From contig CABUHY010000010.1 of the NCBI GenBank assembly GCA_902491475.1, positions 14,091 to 78,090 of the forward strand: DNA of 64,000 nucleotides, read 5' to 3'. Below the pieces are notes generated by a model. The model was not told the origin of the DNA. It ran no database searches and saw only the letters and a program-made list of their open reading frames with translations. The position numbers and the translations under genes were made by a program. The stretch is from an uncultured Eubacteriales bacterium (GTDB lineage Bacteria; Bacillota; Clostridia; Oscillospirales; Acutalibacteraceae). Below are positions 8,316 to 16,616 of the stretch, piece by piece; position 1 is the stretch's first letter, and the number at the start of each line of letters is the position of its first letter.

Positions 8316-9143
8316 TCATTCTCCCAACAGGGCTTTATAAATGTCGCCCTTTTTAAGCTTTGTTTCCTTTGCAGTTTCCTTTGCGGCGTCGTTGATTGCC
8401 ATTCCGCTCTCAACAAGCTTCTTGGCAAGCAAAACAGCCTCTTCAAGGCTTACTTCCTTTTGCTTCGGCTCCGTTGAGCCCTCAATTACTATTACAAATT
8501 CGCCCTTCGGCGTCTGCTGCGAATATTTTTCACACGCCGCCGAAAGCGTTGTGCGCTCCACCGTTTCGTGAATTTTTGTAAGCTCCTTTATAAGAGCTAT
8601 CTGCCTGTCGCCGAGATATTTATACAGGTCTTTTAGCGTTGCGGTAAGCTTGTGCGGCGCTTCGTAAAAGACCATTGTGCGGCGCTCCGACACAATTTCT
8701 TCAAGATGTTCTCTGCGGCTCGGTTTGTTTACGCTCAAAAAGCCCTCAAAAGTAAACCGTCCGCTCGGCAGTCCCGACATTGCGACTGCGGTTGCAATGG
8801 CGGTGGGACCCGGTACGGATTCAACTGCAATTCCGCTCGATAGACATAAATTGACTAAATCCTCTCCGGGGTCGGAAATTGCGGGCATACCTGCGTCCGT
8901 TACAATCGCACAGTTCTCTCCCGACTTTATTCTTTCAAGGATAACCTCTCCCCGTTCCCTGCGGTTGTGTTCAAAGTAGCTTACCATAGGCTTCTTTATA
9001 TCAAAATGATTTAAGAGCTTCAGCGTAACCCTTGTGTCCTCTGCGGCAATGAAGTCAACCGAGGCAAGCGTTTCAACGGCTCTCGGGGAAAAATCCGAAA
9101 GATTTCCTATCGGAGTTCCGACAACATAAAGCTTTCCCGACAT
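8316..9143 (-). CDS. rsmI: 16S rRNA (cytidine-1402-2'-O)-methyltransferase
   Basis: RsmI methylates the ribose of C1402 in the decoding site of 16S rRNA using SAM. The 275-residue sequence opens with the family signature GKLYVVGTPIGNLSD and has the SAM-binding VTDAGMPAISDPG and the tetrapyrrole-methylase-fold segment VPGPTAIATAVAMSG. Two ATGs are possible. The one at 9149 overlaps the upstream stop, but GGGAGG is only one base away from it; the one at 9143 is seven bases from the same site and is preferred. It is the middle gene of a three-gene minus-strand unit. Confidence 0.93.
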   Translation of the reverse strand: MSGKLYVVGTPIGNLSDFSPRAVETLASVDFIAAEDTRVTLKLLNHFDIKKPMVSYFEHNRRERGEVILERIKSGENCAIVTDAGMPAISDPGEDLVNLCLSSGIAVESVPGPTAIATAVAMSGLPSGRFTFEGFLSVNKPSRREHLEEIVSERRTMVFYEAPHKLTATLKDLYKYLGDRQIALIKELTKIHETVERTTLSAACEKYSQQTPKGEFVIVIEGSTEPKQKEVSLEEAVLLAKKLVESGMAINDAAKETAKETKLKKGDIYKALLGE

Positions 9144-9145
9144 CT

Positions 9146-9892
9146 TCATTCCTCCCTGTAAAGAACCAACAAACCGTCCATTTCGTCGGTGTATTTATTG
9201 TTGCTGTCATATAAGACAAAGTTTTTTTCAACCGTAAGTCCGCTTTTTCCGCCGAGCCTCGCTTCAATAAGGCAGAGCCACGGCTTTTCCCCGTCACGGC
9301 TTGTGACAAGGCGCAGTCTTTTTGGTTCAAGCTTGTGCTCGGACATACTCTTCATTGTTTCAAACATACGCTCGGGGCGTATGCAAAGGCAGAACCGTCC
9401 GCCGAATTTCAAAAGATATGCCGCCGCGGTACAGATGTCGTCAATGTTGCAAAGCGTTTCGTGTCTTGCGATTTTCTCATTTTCCTTTTCGCTCTTTATT
9501 CCTGCATTTTCCTTTTTATAGGGCGGATTCATCGTAACAAGGTCAAACGCACCCTGCGGCAGCTTTCCCTTCAACAGCTTCAAATCGGAATTTACGGGAA
9601 AAACGCTGTCGGAGAGCGAGTCCGCTTCAACGCTTCTTAAAAACTGCGAATAACCTTTTTCCTGAATTTCCACGCCGTAAACCGTCTTACAGTTGCCGTC
9701 ACGCTTCCAAAGCAGGGGGATTATTCCGCAGCCCGTTCCGAGGTCGCATGCGGTGTCGTTTCGCCTTGCGTTTGCGAAATATGCAAGCAGCATCGCATCG
9801 GTGCCGAAGGTATGCTCTTCGGATACAATGACCCCGATGTCGTTGCCGAGTGTTTCTATATGTTCGTTTTCAAAAAGCTCTGTGTTTTTCAT
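9146..9892 (-). CDS. tRNA1(Val) (adenine-37-N6)-methyltransferase-like protein
   Basis: A class I SAM-dependent methyltransferase of the TrmN6/YfiC type, 248 residues. DLGTGCGIIPLL (about residue 47) is the SAM-binding motif, and MNPPYKK (about residue 122) is the NPPY motif of N6-adenine methyltransferases. It sits directly before rsmI, a common arrangement in Firmicutes. No ribosome binding site is visible, and the promoter at 9901-9929 would start transcription within a few bases of the ATG, so the mRNA is probably leaderless. Confidence 0.87.
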   Translation of the reverse strand: MKNTELFENEHIETLGNDIGVIVSEEHTFGTDAMLLAYFANARRNDTACDLGTGCGIIPLLWKRDGNCKTVYGVEIQEKGYSQFLRSVEADSLSDSVFPVNSDLKLLKGKLPQGAFDLVTMNPPYKKENAGIKSEKENEKIARHETLCNIDDICTAAAYLLKFGGRFCLCIRPERMFETMKSMSEHKLEPKRLRLVTSRDGEKPWLCLIEARLGGKSGLTVEKNFVLYDSNNKYTDEMDGLLVLYREE

Positions 9893-9900
9893 AACGCTTT

Positions 9901-9929
9901 ATTTTAACATAAATAAACCTGATTGTAAA
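9901..9929 (-). promoter_or_regulatory. Promoter of the trmN6-rsmI unit
   Basis: TTTACA (plus 9924-9929) and TAAAAT (plus 9901-9906) on the minus strand, with 17-base spacing. The predicted start site, about 9894, is almost at the ATG (9892). Confidence 0.65.
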
Positions 9930-9940
9930 TTATAAAAAAC

Positions 9941-9969
9941 TTGATAAACGCGCTTAACTGTGATAAAAT
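9941..9969 (+). promoter_or_regulatory. Promoter of yebC
   Basis: TTGATA (9941-9946) and TAAAAT (9964-9969) with 17-base spacing, back to back with the trmN6 promoter. Confidence 0.65.
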
Positions 9970-10002
9970 GTTTTGCGTAAATATATGTAAAGGGTGATTT
10001 TT

Positions 10003-10743
10003 GTGTCAGGACACTCAAAATGGAGTACCATCAAACGAAAAAAAGAGAAAACAGATAACGCAAGAGCGAAAGTATTTACCAAAATCGGCAGAGAAATCGC
10101 AGTTGCGGTTAGAGAGGGAGGTCCCGACCCTGCGGGCAACTCCAAATTAAAGGATATTATCGCAAAGGCAAAGGCGGCAAATGTTCCCAACGACAATATC
10201 GACAGAATCATTAAAAAGGCTGCCGGCGACGGCAATACCGATAATTTCGAGAGCATTACATACGAGGGCTACGGTCCGTCGGGAATTGCGGTTATTGTTG
10301 AGGCTCTTACCGACAACAGAAACCGTACCGCAGGCGATGTCCGCCATTACTTTGACAAATTCGGCGGAAATATGGGTCAGTCGGGCTGCGTTTCGTTTAT
10401 GTTCACACGCCAGGGCGTTATCATAATCGACAAAGAGGGCGTTGACGAAGACAAGCTTATGGAGGACGCTCTTGAAGCAGGTGCCGTTGACTTTATCACG
10501 GACGGCGAGGTCTTTGATGTTCGTACCGAACCCAACGATATGGGTGCAATAAGAGACGACCTTGAAGCCAAGGGCTATACCTTCCTGTCGGCTGAGGTCG
10601 AGTATGTACCGTCAACCTACACAAGGCTTGACAACCCCGACGACATCACAAATATGGGAAGAATGCTTGAAATGTTCGAGGACAACGACGACATTCAGGA
10701 GGTTTTCCATAACTGGGAAAACGAGGACGATTACGAGGGCTGA
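10003..10743 (+). CDS. yebC: YebC/PmpR-family protein
   Basis: A 246-residue member of the conserved YebC family, annotated as transcriptional regulators and more recently linked to translation of difficult stretches such as polyproline. The first residues after the start, SGHSKWSTIKRKK, are the family signature, and the acidic C-terminal part has the usual DDIQEVFHNWE ending. GTG at 10003 was chosen because it gives the standard N-terminus and AGGGTG is upstream; an in-frame GTG at 9994 is part of that site. It is a single-gene unit with its own promoter and terminator. Confidence 0.95.
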   Translation: MSGHSKWSTIKRKKEKTDNARAKVFTKIGREIAVAVREGGPDPAGNSKLKDIIAKAKAANVPNDNIDRIIKKAAGDGNTDNFESITYEGYGPSGIAVIVEALTDNRNRTAGDVRHYFDKFGGNMGQSGCVSFMFTRQGVIIIDKEGVDEDKLMEDALEAGAVDFITDGEVFDVRTEPNDMGAIRDDLEAKGYTFLSAEVEYVPSTYTRLDNPDDITNMGRMLEMFEDNDDIQEVFHNWENEDDYEG

Positions 10744-10775
10744 TTGTTCTCAAATTAAAATTTGACAAATTTTTC

Positions 10776-10812
10776 GGGCAACGGAGAGTATTATCTTTCC
10801 GTTGCCTTTTTC
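10776..10812 (+). terminator. Rho-independent terminator of yebC
   Basis: Stem GGCAACGGA (10777-10785) with TCCGTTGCC (10798-10806), followed by a T-run. Confidence 0.88.
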
Positions 10813-10828
10813 GTTTCCGTTTTGGCAA

Positions 10829-10857
10829 TTGACAGTTTCCGAAACGGCATATATACT
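10829..10857 (+). promoter_or_regulatory. Promoter of the SLH surface protein gene
   Basis: TTGACA (10829-10834) and TATACT (10852-10857) with 17-base spacing, 48 bases before the ATG. Confidence 0.8.
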
Positions 10858-10905
10858 GAAATTGGGAAAATAAAATTTCCGATTTATAAAACAGGAGGGT
10901 AAGAT

Positions 10906-13686
10906 ATGAAAAAAAGCAAGAAAATTATATCAGTGGTTTTAACATTGCTGATGATTATTTCGGCTCTTCCGCTCTCGGCGGCAGCGGCATATAAACCGTC
11001 TGATGTCAAGAGCATAAAGGTTGAAGATTTCAGCATTGAGGAGGGAACGCACGGCTCTCTCGCACGCGATGTTCTCAGTGCGGATGAAGACGGCAATGCC
11101 ACCTCTTACGGTCCGTGGTATTTCCTTTACGATCCCGTGCCGGAGTCGTACATTGTCGAATATAAGGATGGCAATACCGAGGTGATGAACGAAGCGGCTG
11201 TTAAGTCTTTGCTTTGGATCTCGGATGTTCAGCATGACGCCGCTCAAAGCTATGACAACCGTTGGTCTGTCGGCAACACCTATGATGTCAATTTAACGGT
11301 GGGTGAATTTTCGATAAGCTACAAGGTTACCGTTACCCAAAGCCGGATAAAGAGCTTAACGGTGGCGGACACAACCGTTGACGAGGACCTTGACGCAAAG
11401 CTTTATGTTATATATGAAGAAGGCGGAGAAAGGTCATATTACAACTATATGCCTAATCCGCAAGTCACAATCACATACAGTGACAACACCGTATTTACCG
11501 GCAGCTTTGAAGAGTGTCGGGAACAGGAACCCGAGTTGAGTATGCAGCTTGAGCAGGATTTTGACGCTCCTTGGTCTGTCGGAAACACATATTCGTGTTC
11601 TGCTTCGCTCGGCGCTCAAATTGCAAGTTTTAACTGCACGGTTGTTAAGAGCAAAATAGCTTCAATTAAAGTCGGAAACATGACCCTTACTCCCGGTAAG
11701 GACGGCTATACAACCACCGACCAGATATATGAAAACGGGCAGTGGGTAAAAACAGACCCGTACTTTGTATACACTGTTGAACCGAAGGTAACGCTTGTTT
11801 ATACCGACGGCACCGAAGAAACCTTTGATTCGGTTTACAAGCTCGGCAATCTCGGCTATTACACGGATATTGACGGTGAGGAGCAGAGCTTCAAGCATCA
11901 ATTACAGGATGGCAATACATATAAATACACCCTTACCGTAGGTACAAAGAAGTGCACATTCGATGTTGCGATAGCAAAGGACCCGATAGCGGGAATTGAG
12001 GTCAAAGACATTGATGTTATCGATGGCGTAAACGGTTATTACACCACAACATCAACATACGACCCGACCACAGGCGGCTATGTTCAGTCTCCCGAATTCT
12101 TTGCATATTATGCCGAAGCGGAGAAAATGACTGTTAACTTCAGCGACGGTACATCGTTTACGGGTACACCTTACGAAATCGGCAAAAAGACAGGGCTCTA
12201 TCCCGTTGTTGAGGTAAACCAGACCTACGACAACAGATGGTCGGTAGGTAACACATATACCGTTAAGGTTACACTCGGAACAAAGACCACAACTTATAAT
12301 GTGCGTGTTGTTGAAAATCCGATTTCAAGCATTGAAATTGCCGATTTCAGCAATCCCGAGTATGTAAACGGCAGACACAGCAAATATTATTATGATGATG
12401 CAACAAGCTCATGGATTGAGAAAGAAACCTTTGAATATTATGCTGAGCCCGATTCGATTAAGATAAATTATAAGGACGGGCATTCGGATACCGTTACTGT
12501 TGAAGAACTTTTCAGCGGCTATTTGGGAAGCATCAGCGGAAGCGTCGGTATATATGACACGGACACAAGAGCTTGGACTGCAGGCAACACCTATCCCGTA
12601 AAATTCAAAATAGGCGATGTTTCAACCACATATAATGTTACAATCACAAGCCGCTCGGCAGAAAGCGCTGTTTGGGCTTACAATGATTGTGAAAACGGCA
12701 TTGACCTTATAGCTTACAGAGGTTCGGCTGCGGAAGTCACCGTTCCCGCAACCCTTGACGGCAAAAAGGTTGACGCGCTTGACGAAACCTTCTATGAAAA
12801 CACAACTCTTAAAAAGGTTACCTTGCAGAACGGAATAGCTACCATAGCTCCGTATGCTTTCTACGGCTGTACTTCACTTGAAAGCGTTGTCATTCCCGAC
12901 AGCGTGACTTCAATACAGTATTCGGCATTTATGGATTGTAAAAATCTTAAATCGGTTACGGTTCCTGCATCGGTTAAATCAATTACCGACTATGCTTTGG
13001 GCTTTACTGAAGACGAAAACAACGATAATATTAAGGTTGAAGGCTTCGTAATCTACGGCAAGAATAACACGGCTGCGGAGGCATATGCGAAGAAATGGGG
13101 CTTTGACTTTGTGTCAACAGGCAACACTCCCGCATTGACTTTCCCCGATGTTTCCGCAAACGAGTGGTATTATAATGCTGTTGCCTTTAATGTAAATATG
13201 GGCTATTTCCACGGTTACGCTAACGGATATTTCGGCCCCGGCAACAATATTCAGAGACAGGATTTTGTAGTTGTTCTCTCAAAAATTGCTGGCGTTGACC
13301 TTTCCGATTATGCGGGTCAGAACGGCGGATTTGCGGATGTACCGACCAACGATTATTATTCCGCTGCGGTAGCATGGGCTAAGGACAATCAAATCCTTTC
13401 GGGCTATGCGAACGGCAAGTTCGGTGTCGGCGACCCGATAACAAGGGAACAGGCTTGCCTCATTTTCTACAATTACTGCAACGGTGAGGTTTCGGGCGAT
13501 GTTAATACAGTGCTCGCAGGCTATCCCGACGGCGGCAATGTAAGCGATTGGGCAAGAACGGCGGTTGCTTGGGCGGCAGAAAACCATGTTGTCGGCGGCA
13601 ACGGTAAATTAAACCCCGCAGGCAATGCCAACAGAGCAGAAATGGCACAGATTATTATGAATATGTCGCTTAACGGCGTACTGTGA
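10906..13686 (+). CDS. SLH-domain surface protein with five tandem repeats and leucine-rich region
   Basis: A secreted cell-surface protein of 926 residues. Residues 1-28 are a signal peptide (basic start, hydrophobic core, cut after an Ala run). Five diverged repeats of about 110 residues follow (about 35-147, 148-249, 250-360, 361-471 and 472-582); each ends with W-SVGNTY-x-V-x(5)-G and a beta-rich T-Y-N-V strand, suggesting a bacterial Ig-like fold. Residues 590-735 form a short BspA-type leucine-rich region (IAPYAFYGCTSLESVVIPDS). Three SLH domains (about 745-790, 806-855, 870-920) would hold it on the wall through pyruvylated polymer. AGGAGGG precedes the ATG. Function is probably adhesion or scaffold; ligand unknown. 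Confidence 0.88.
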   Translation: MKKSKKIISVVLTLLMIISALPLSAAAAYKPSDVKSIKVEDFSIEEGTHGSLARDVLSADEDGNATSYGPWYFLYDPVPESYIVEYKDGNTEVMNEAAVKSLLWISDVQHDAAQSYDNRWSVGNTYDVNLTVGEFSISYKVTVTQSRIKSLTVADTTVDEDLDAKLYVIYEEGGERSYYNYMPNPQVTITYSDNTVFTGSFEECREQEPELSMQLEQDFDAPWSVGNTYSCSASLGAQIASFNCTVVKSKIASIKVGNMTLTPGKDGYTTTDQIYENGQWVKTDPYFVYTVEPKVTLVYTDGTEETFDSVYKLGNLGYYTDIDGEEQSFKHQLQDGNTYKYTLTVGTKKCTFDVAIAKDPIAGIEVKDIDVIDGVNGYYTTTSTYDPTTGGYVQSPEFFAYYAEAEKMTVNFSDGTSFTGTPYEIGKKTGLYPVVEVNQTYDNRWSVGNTYTVKVTLGTKTTTYNVRVVENPISSIEIADFSNPEYVNGRHSKYYYDDATSSWIEKETFEYYAEPDSIKINYKDGHSDTVTVEELFSGYLGSISGSVGIYDTDTRAWTAGNTYPVKFKIGDVSTTYNVTITSRSAESAVWAYNDCENGIDLIAYRGSAAEVTVPATLDGKKVDALDETFYENTTLKKVTLQNGIATIAPYAFYGCTSLESVVIPDSVTSIQYSAFMDCKNLKSVTVPASVKSITDYALGFTEDENNDNIKVEGFVIYGKNNTAAEAYAKKWGFDFVSTGNTPALTFPDVSANEWYYNAVAFNVNMGYFHGYANGYFGPGNNIQRQDFVVVLSKIAGVDLSDYAGQNGGFADVPTNDYYSAAVAWAKDNQILSGYANGKFGVGDPITREQACLIFYNYCNGEVSGDVNTVLAGYPDGGNVSDWARTAVAWAAENHVVGGNGKLNPAGNANRAEMAQIIMNMSLNGVL

Positions 13687-13713
13687 TTTGTGACAAATTA
13701 AAATATTAAACAA

Positions 13714-13757
13714 ACCCGCCCCGAACGGAAACTTTCCGTTCGGGGCGGGGAATTTTT
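13714..13757 (+). terminator. Strong terminator after the SLH protein gene
   Basis: A 17-base arm (13715-13731), rich in C, is a perfect complement of 13733-13749, followed by AATTTTTA. Very stable stem. Confidence 0.88.
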
Positions 13758-14035
13758 ATAGTTAGCCGTAGGGACAGCCCTTGCGGCTGTCCGCGGTGAT
13801 ATATATAATAAATTAGGACAGGGGCGAGCCCTGTCCCTGCGGTATGATATGAAATATTATTTTAATTGTATCAGTTAATTTGCAATAATTCTTTTCGGCG
13901 GGAGCAAGCCCCCGCCCTACGCAGTTCGTTATAATTTTTAATCCGTGCGAAGCACCCACACCTCTTCACTTTTCACTATTACCTATTCCTCGCCCGCAGG
14001 GCGCCGCTTCTTGCTGTGCTTGATAAATACAAATT
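13758..14035. repeat. Intergenic island of GC-rich palindromic repeats
   Basis: No gene was seen here. It holds three short palindromes: GGACAGCCCTTGCGGCTGTCC cores at 13772-13792 (21 bases, imperfect), a GGACAGGGGC...CCTGTCC unit at 13816-13836, and a GGCGGGAGC...CCCCGCC unit at 13897-13916 followed by CTAC. AT-rich linkers include TATGATATGAAATAT at about 13843. A GTGCGAAGCACCCACACCT segment lies at about 13945. The 13897-13920 unit recurs exactly, inverted, at 28153-28176, and the linker and GTGCGAAGCAC segments also recur in that island. Interspersed, probably non-coding repeats. Confidence 0.7.
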
Positions 14036-16066
14036 TTATTTATCCCTCAAAACCTGTCTTTTCGGGAACGACGGGTCATAGGTTACCGTGATTTCCTGCC
14101 TTATCTCGTTGCCGTCCTTTTTGCCGAGCGCCATGATTGTGTTTTCGCCCTTTTTAAGCCTTTTGTGCTTCCACAGATACATTCCCGAAAGCTTATTGTC
14201 GGCATTGAGCTTTGTGCCGAGGCTTTTGCCGTTGAGGTAAACGGTTACGCTGTCGGAATTTGAAAAGATTTTTATGTCATTTAATCTGTTACGGCGTCGG
14301 GTATAGCGGCTTTCGGCAATTTGAAGCATATGTATGTCGCTCCAATGCGCCTGATAGAGATAATATGCGTCCTTTTTTACCTTGCGGTCAAACGATACAA
14401 GTCCCTTGTCGTTCATACCGTGGCGGTCGCCCTCCATCCTGCCGTCCGAGCCGAAATCGAACAGATTCCATACAAAGGTACACCACAGCCAATCCCGCTT
14501 GTCAATGGATTTCAAAAATTCCTCGTGGCTTACGGTCTGATACTTTTCGGGGTGCCATTCTCCGTTGTGTACAACCTTTTTCGGGTTTGCTTCCTGTTGA
14601 CGGAAATTTGCTCCTGCGCCGTACTCGGAAATGCCGAGCGGACGGGAGGTTTTCATACTGTCGCAAAATCTGCCGAGTGCCTTGCGGCTCATTCCGTACC
14701 AGCCCGGATATACATTCCAGCAGATTAAATCGCTCTCCCACGCATATGCCTTTTTCTGATTTGTCGCCTGCGTGGTGTATCTGTACGGGTCAAGCTCTTT
14801 TGCAAAGGCGTGGAGCTCTTTTGTAAACGGAACCATAATGTCGCTGTATTCCATAAGCACTTCGTTCTGTATGCCCCAGCAGAAGATAGACGCACGGTTG
14901 AAATTTTGCTTTATCAGCTCTTTTAACTGAAGCTTTGTGCAGTCGAAAAACGCTTTGCGGTCGCTGTCGGGATTTTCATATGTTCCGTCGCCGCCGATAA
15001 GCTCCACAAACGGAATTTCAGCCCAGACAAGTATGCCCGAACGGTCGCAAAGACGGTAAAAATATTCCGCCTGCGGATAATGTGCAAGCCTTACAGCCGT
15101 TGCGCCGAGTTCATAGAGAATTTTGAAATCCTCGTCGTGCTCCGCCTTTGTAAGCGCATTTCCTATGTTTTCTCTGTCCTGATGGCGGCTGACACCTCTG
15201 AGAGGATACGGCTTGCCGTTTAAGAAAAAGCCTTTGTTTATGTCAATGTTGAAAAATCTCAGACCGATTTCGTCTTGAATTTTATCAAGCTCCGTGCCGT
15301 TTTCGGAAACCGTCAGCGATACATTATAAAGGTACGGGTCCTTTCTGCCGTTCCAAAGGTGCGGAGAAGTAATTTCAAATTCAAATGATATGTCCGTCTT
15401 GCCGTTTGCGGGGAGTTTAACATCGGCTTGCTTGCACGCGGTTCCGATAACTGCGGACACAGTAACCGTTTTCGGCTCGCCGTATGTGTTCTCAATGGTT
15501 GAAGGGATAACGCATACCGCCTTTTCGTGTGAGACCTCAGGGGTTTTGATTTCCATACCCCGTGTGGCGTTTGTCACAATGTCAAAGCCGATTTTGTTTT
15601 TCTTTATAAGCTCAACATCACGGTAAAGTCCGCCGTAAAATGTGAAATCGGCTTGCAGGGGAGCAAGCTCCGGAACCTTTGAGTTGTTTACACGGACGGC
15701 GATAAGATTGTCGGAGCCTTTGTGAATGTAATCGGTAATTTCAAAGCAAAAAGCTGTGTAGCCGCCCTTGTGAAGTCCGACGCATTGAGAGTTTACATAT
15801 ACCTCGCACTGCGTGTTTGCCCCCTGAAAGCGGAGAAATACCCGTCCTTTCATATCGGCTTCGTCAAAAGCGAGCCTTGTGCGGTACCAGCCGTCTCCGC
15901 GGTAATAATCGGTTACCTTTGTGTTGCCGTTGTTGTCACAGCCGTCCTGACCGTCAATGCCGTTCCAGGTGTGCGGAACGGTAACCGCTTTAAATATGCT
16001 CTCATCGGTGTTCTCGGAAAAGCCGTCCTCAAGAGAGCCCTTGTAAAAAATCCAATCACTTATCAT
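14036..16066 (-). CDS. Glycoside hydrolase family 2 protein (beta-galactosidase/beta-glucuronidase type)
   Basis: A 676-residue GH2 enzyme, probably cytoplasmic because no signal peptide is seen. It has an N-terminal sugar-binding jelly-roll domain, an Ig-like domain, and a TIM barrel containing LRGVSRHQDRENIG. The acid/base is Glu402 in WGIQNEVL and the nucleophile is Glu481 in ISEYGAG. A C-terminal beta domain follows. The substrate (beta-galactoside, glucuronide or mannoside) cannot be fixed from sequence alone. The start at 16066 follows AGGAGG; a longer frame to 16114 would run into the preceding hairpin. It lies downstream of ybaK and a GH13 gene, forming a small sugar-use cluster. Confidence 0.9.
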   Translation of the reverse strand: MISDWIFYKGSLEDGFSENTDESIFKAVTVPHTWNGIDGQDGCDNNGNTKVTDYYRGDGWYRTRLAFDEADMKGRVFLRFQGANTQCEVYVNSQCVGLHKGGYTAFCFEITDYIHKGSDNLIAVRVNNSKVPELAPLQADFTFYGGLYRDVELIKKNKIGFDIVTNATRGMEIKTPEVSHEKAVCVIPSTIENTYGEPKTVTVSAVIGTACKQADVKLPANGKTDISFEFEITSPHLWNGRKDPYLYNVSLTVSENGTELDKIQDEIGLRFFNIDINKGFFLNGKPYPLRGVSRHQDRENIGNALTKAEHDEDFKILYELGATAVRLAHYPQAEYFYRLCDRSGILVWAEIPFVELIGGDGTYENPDSDRKAFFDCTKLQLKELIKQNFNRASIFCWGIQNEVLMEYSDIMVPFTKELHAFAKELDPYRYTTQATNQKKAYAWESDLICWNVYPGWYGMSRKALGRFCDSMKTSRPLGISEYGAGANFRQQEANPKKVVHNGEWHPEKYQTVSHEEFLKSIDKRDWLWCTFVWNLFDFGSDGRMEGDRHGMNDKGLVSFDRKVKKDAYYLYQAHWSDIHMLQIAESRYTRRRNRLNDIKIFSNSDSVTVYLNGKSLGTKLNADNKLSGMYLWKHKRLKKGENTIMALGKKDGNEIRQEITVTYDPSFPKRQVLRDK

Positions 16067-16081
16067 GCTTTCCTCCTGAAA

Positions 16082-16112
16082 CAAAAGGCGCTCGGTGAAA
16101 TGCCGAACGCCC
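16082..16112 (-). terminator. Hairpin terminator between ybaK and the GH2 gene
   Basis: GGCGTTCGG and CCGAGCGCC pair (plus 16087-16095 with 16103-16111, one G-U), followed on the minus strand by TTTTGTTT. It lies only 20 bases before the GH2 start, so it may attenuate rather than fully stop read-through. Confidence 0.65.
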
Positions 16113-16127
16113 AATCGGTTCTTTTGA

Positions 16128-16616
16128 TTATTTTGAGGTAACCTCTGCGTATTTTGCGTGAGTGAGCCGTAAAAGCTCCGACGGGGAGAGTTCGACCTGC
16201 GTGCCGATTTTTCCGCCGCTTACGGTAACGGTTTCTTTATCCTCGGCAGAGGCGTCAAGCACGGTCACAAACTGTTTTTTCATCCCTACGGGACTGCAAC
16301 CGCCTCTGATATACCCCGTTATTTTGTTGATGTCCTTTACATGTATCATCTCGACCGATTTTTCGCCGACCGCCGCCGCACAGAGCTTTAAGTCAAGCTC
16401 CTTTTCAACGGGAATTACAAACACATAAAAGTTTTTTGACTTTCCCTGCAAAACAAGGGTCTTGAACACTCTTTCGGGGTCCTGTGAGAGCATTTTCGCA
16501 ACGCTTACGCCGTCAACGGCAACGCCCTCCTCGTGCTCGTAAAAATGCGGAATATAGTCAACCTTTTCCTTGTCGAGAATACGCATTACATTTGTTTTAA
16601 TCTCTTTTTTACTCAT
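16128..16616 (-). CDS. ybaK: YbaK/EbsC-family aminoacyl-tRNA deacylase (Cys-tRNA(Pro) type)
   Basis: A 162-residue member of the YbaK/ProXp family, which removes cysteine mischarged on tRNA-Pro. The fold signature is visible: KTNVMRILDKEKVDY at the start, the FKTLVLQGKSKN strand with its conserved Lys, and GYIRGGCSPVGMKK with the conserved GxxSPxG loop. The start at 16616 overlaps the alpha-glucosidase stop by eight bases (ATGAGTAA), implying coupled translation; an upstream Met at 16652 lies well inside that gene. The link to a sugar operon is probably only transcriptional. Confidence 0.92.
   Translation of the reverse strand: MSKKEIKTNVMRILDKEKVDYIPHFYEHEEGVAVDGVSVAKMLSQDPERVFKTLVLQGKSKNFYVFVIPVEKELDLKLCAAAVGEKSVEMIHVKDINKITGYIRGGCSPVGMKKQFVTVLDASAEDKETVTVSGGKIGTQVELSPSELLRLTHAKYAEVTSK

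Noticed and set aside
13758..14035. Palindromic units as a CRISPR array or attachment site
   Set aside because: Units differ in core sequence and spacing; no spacers, no integrase and no flanking tRNA.
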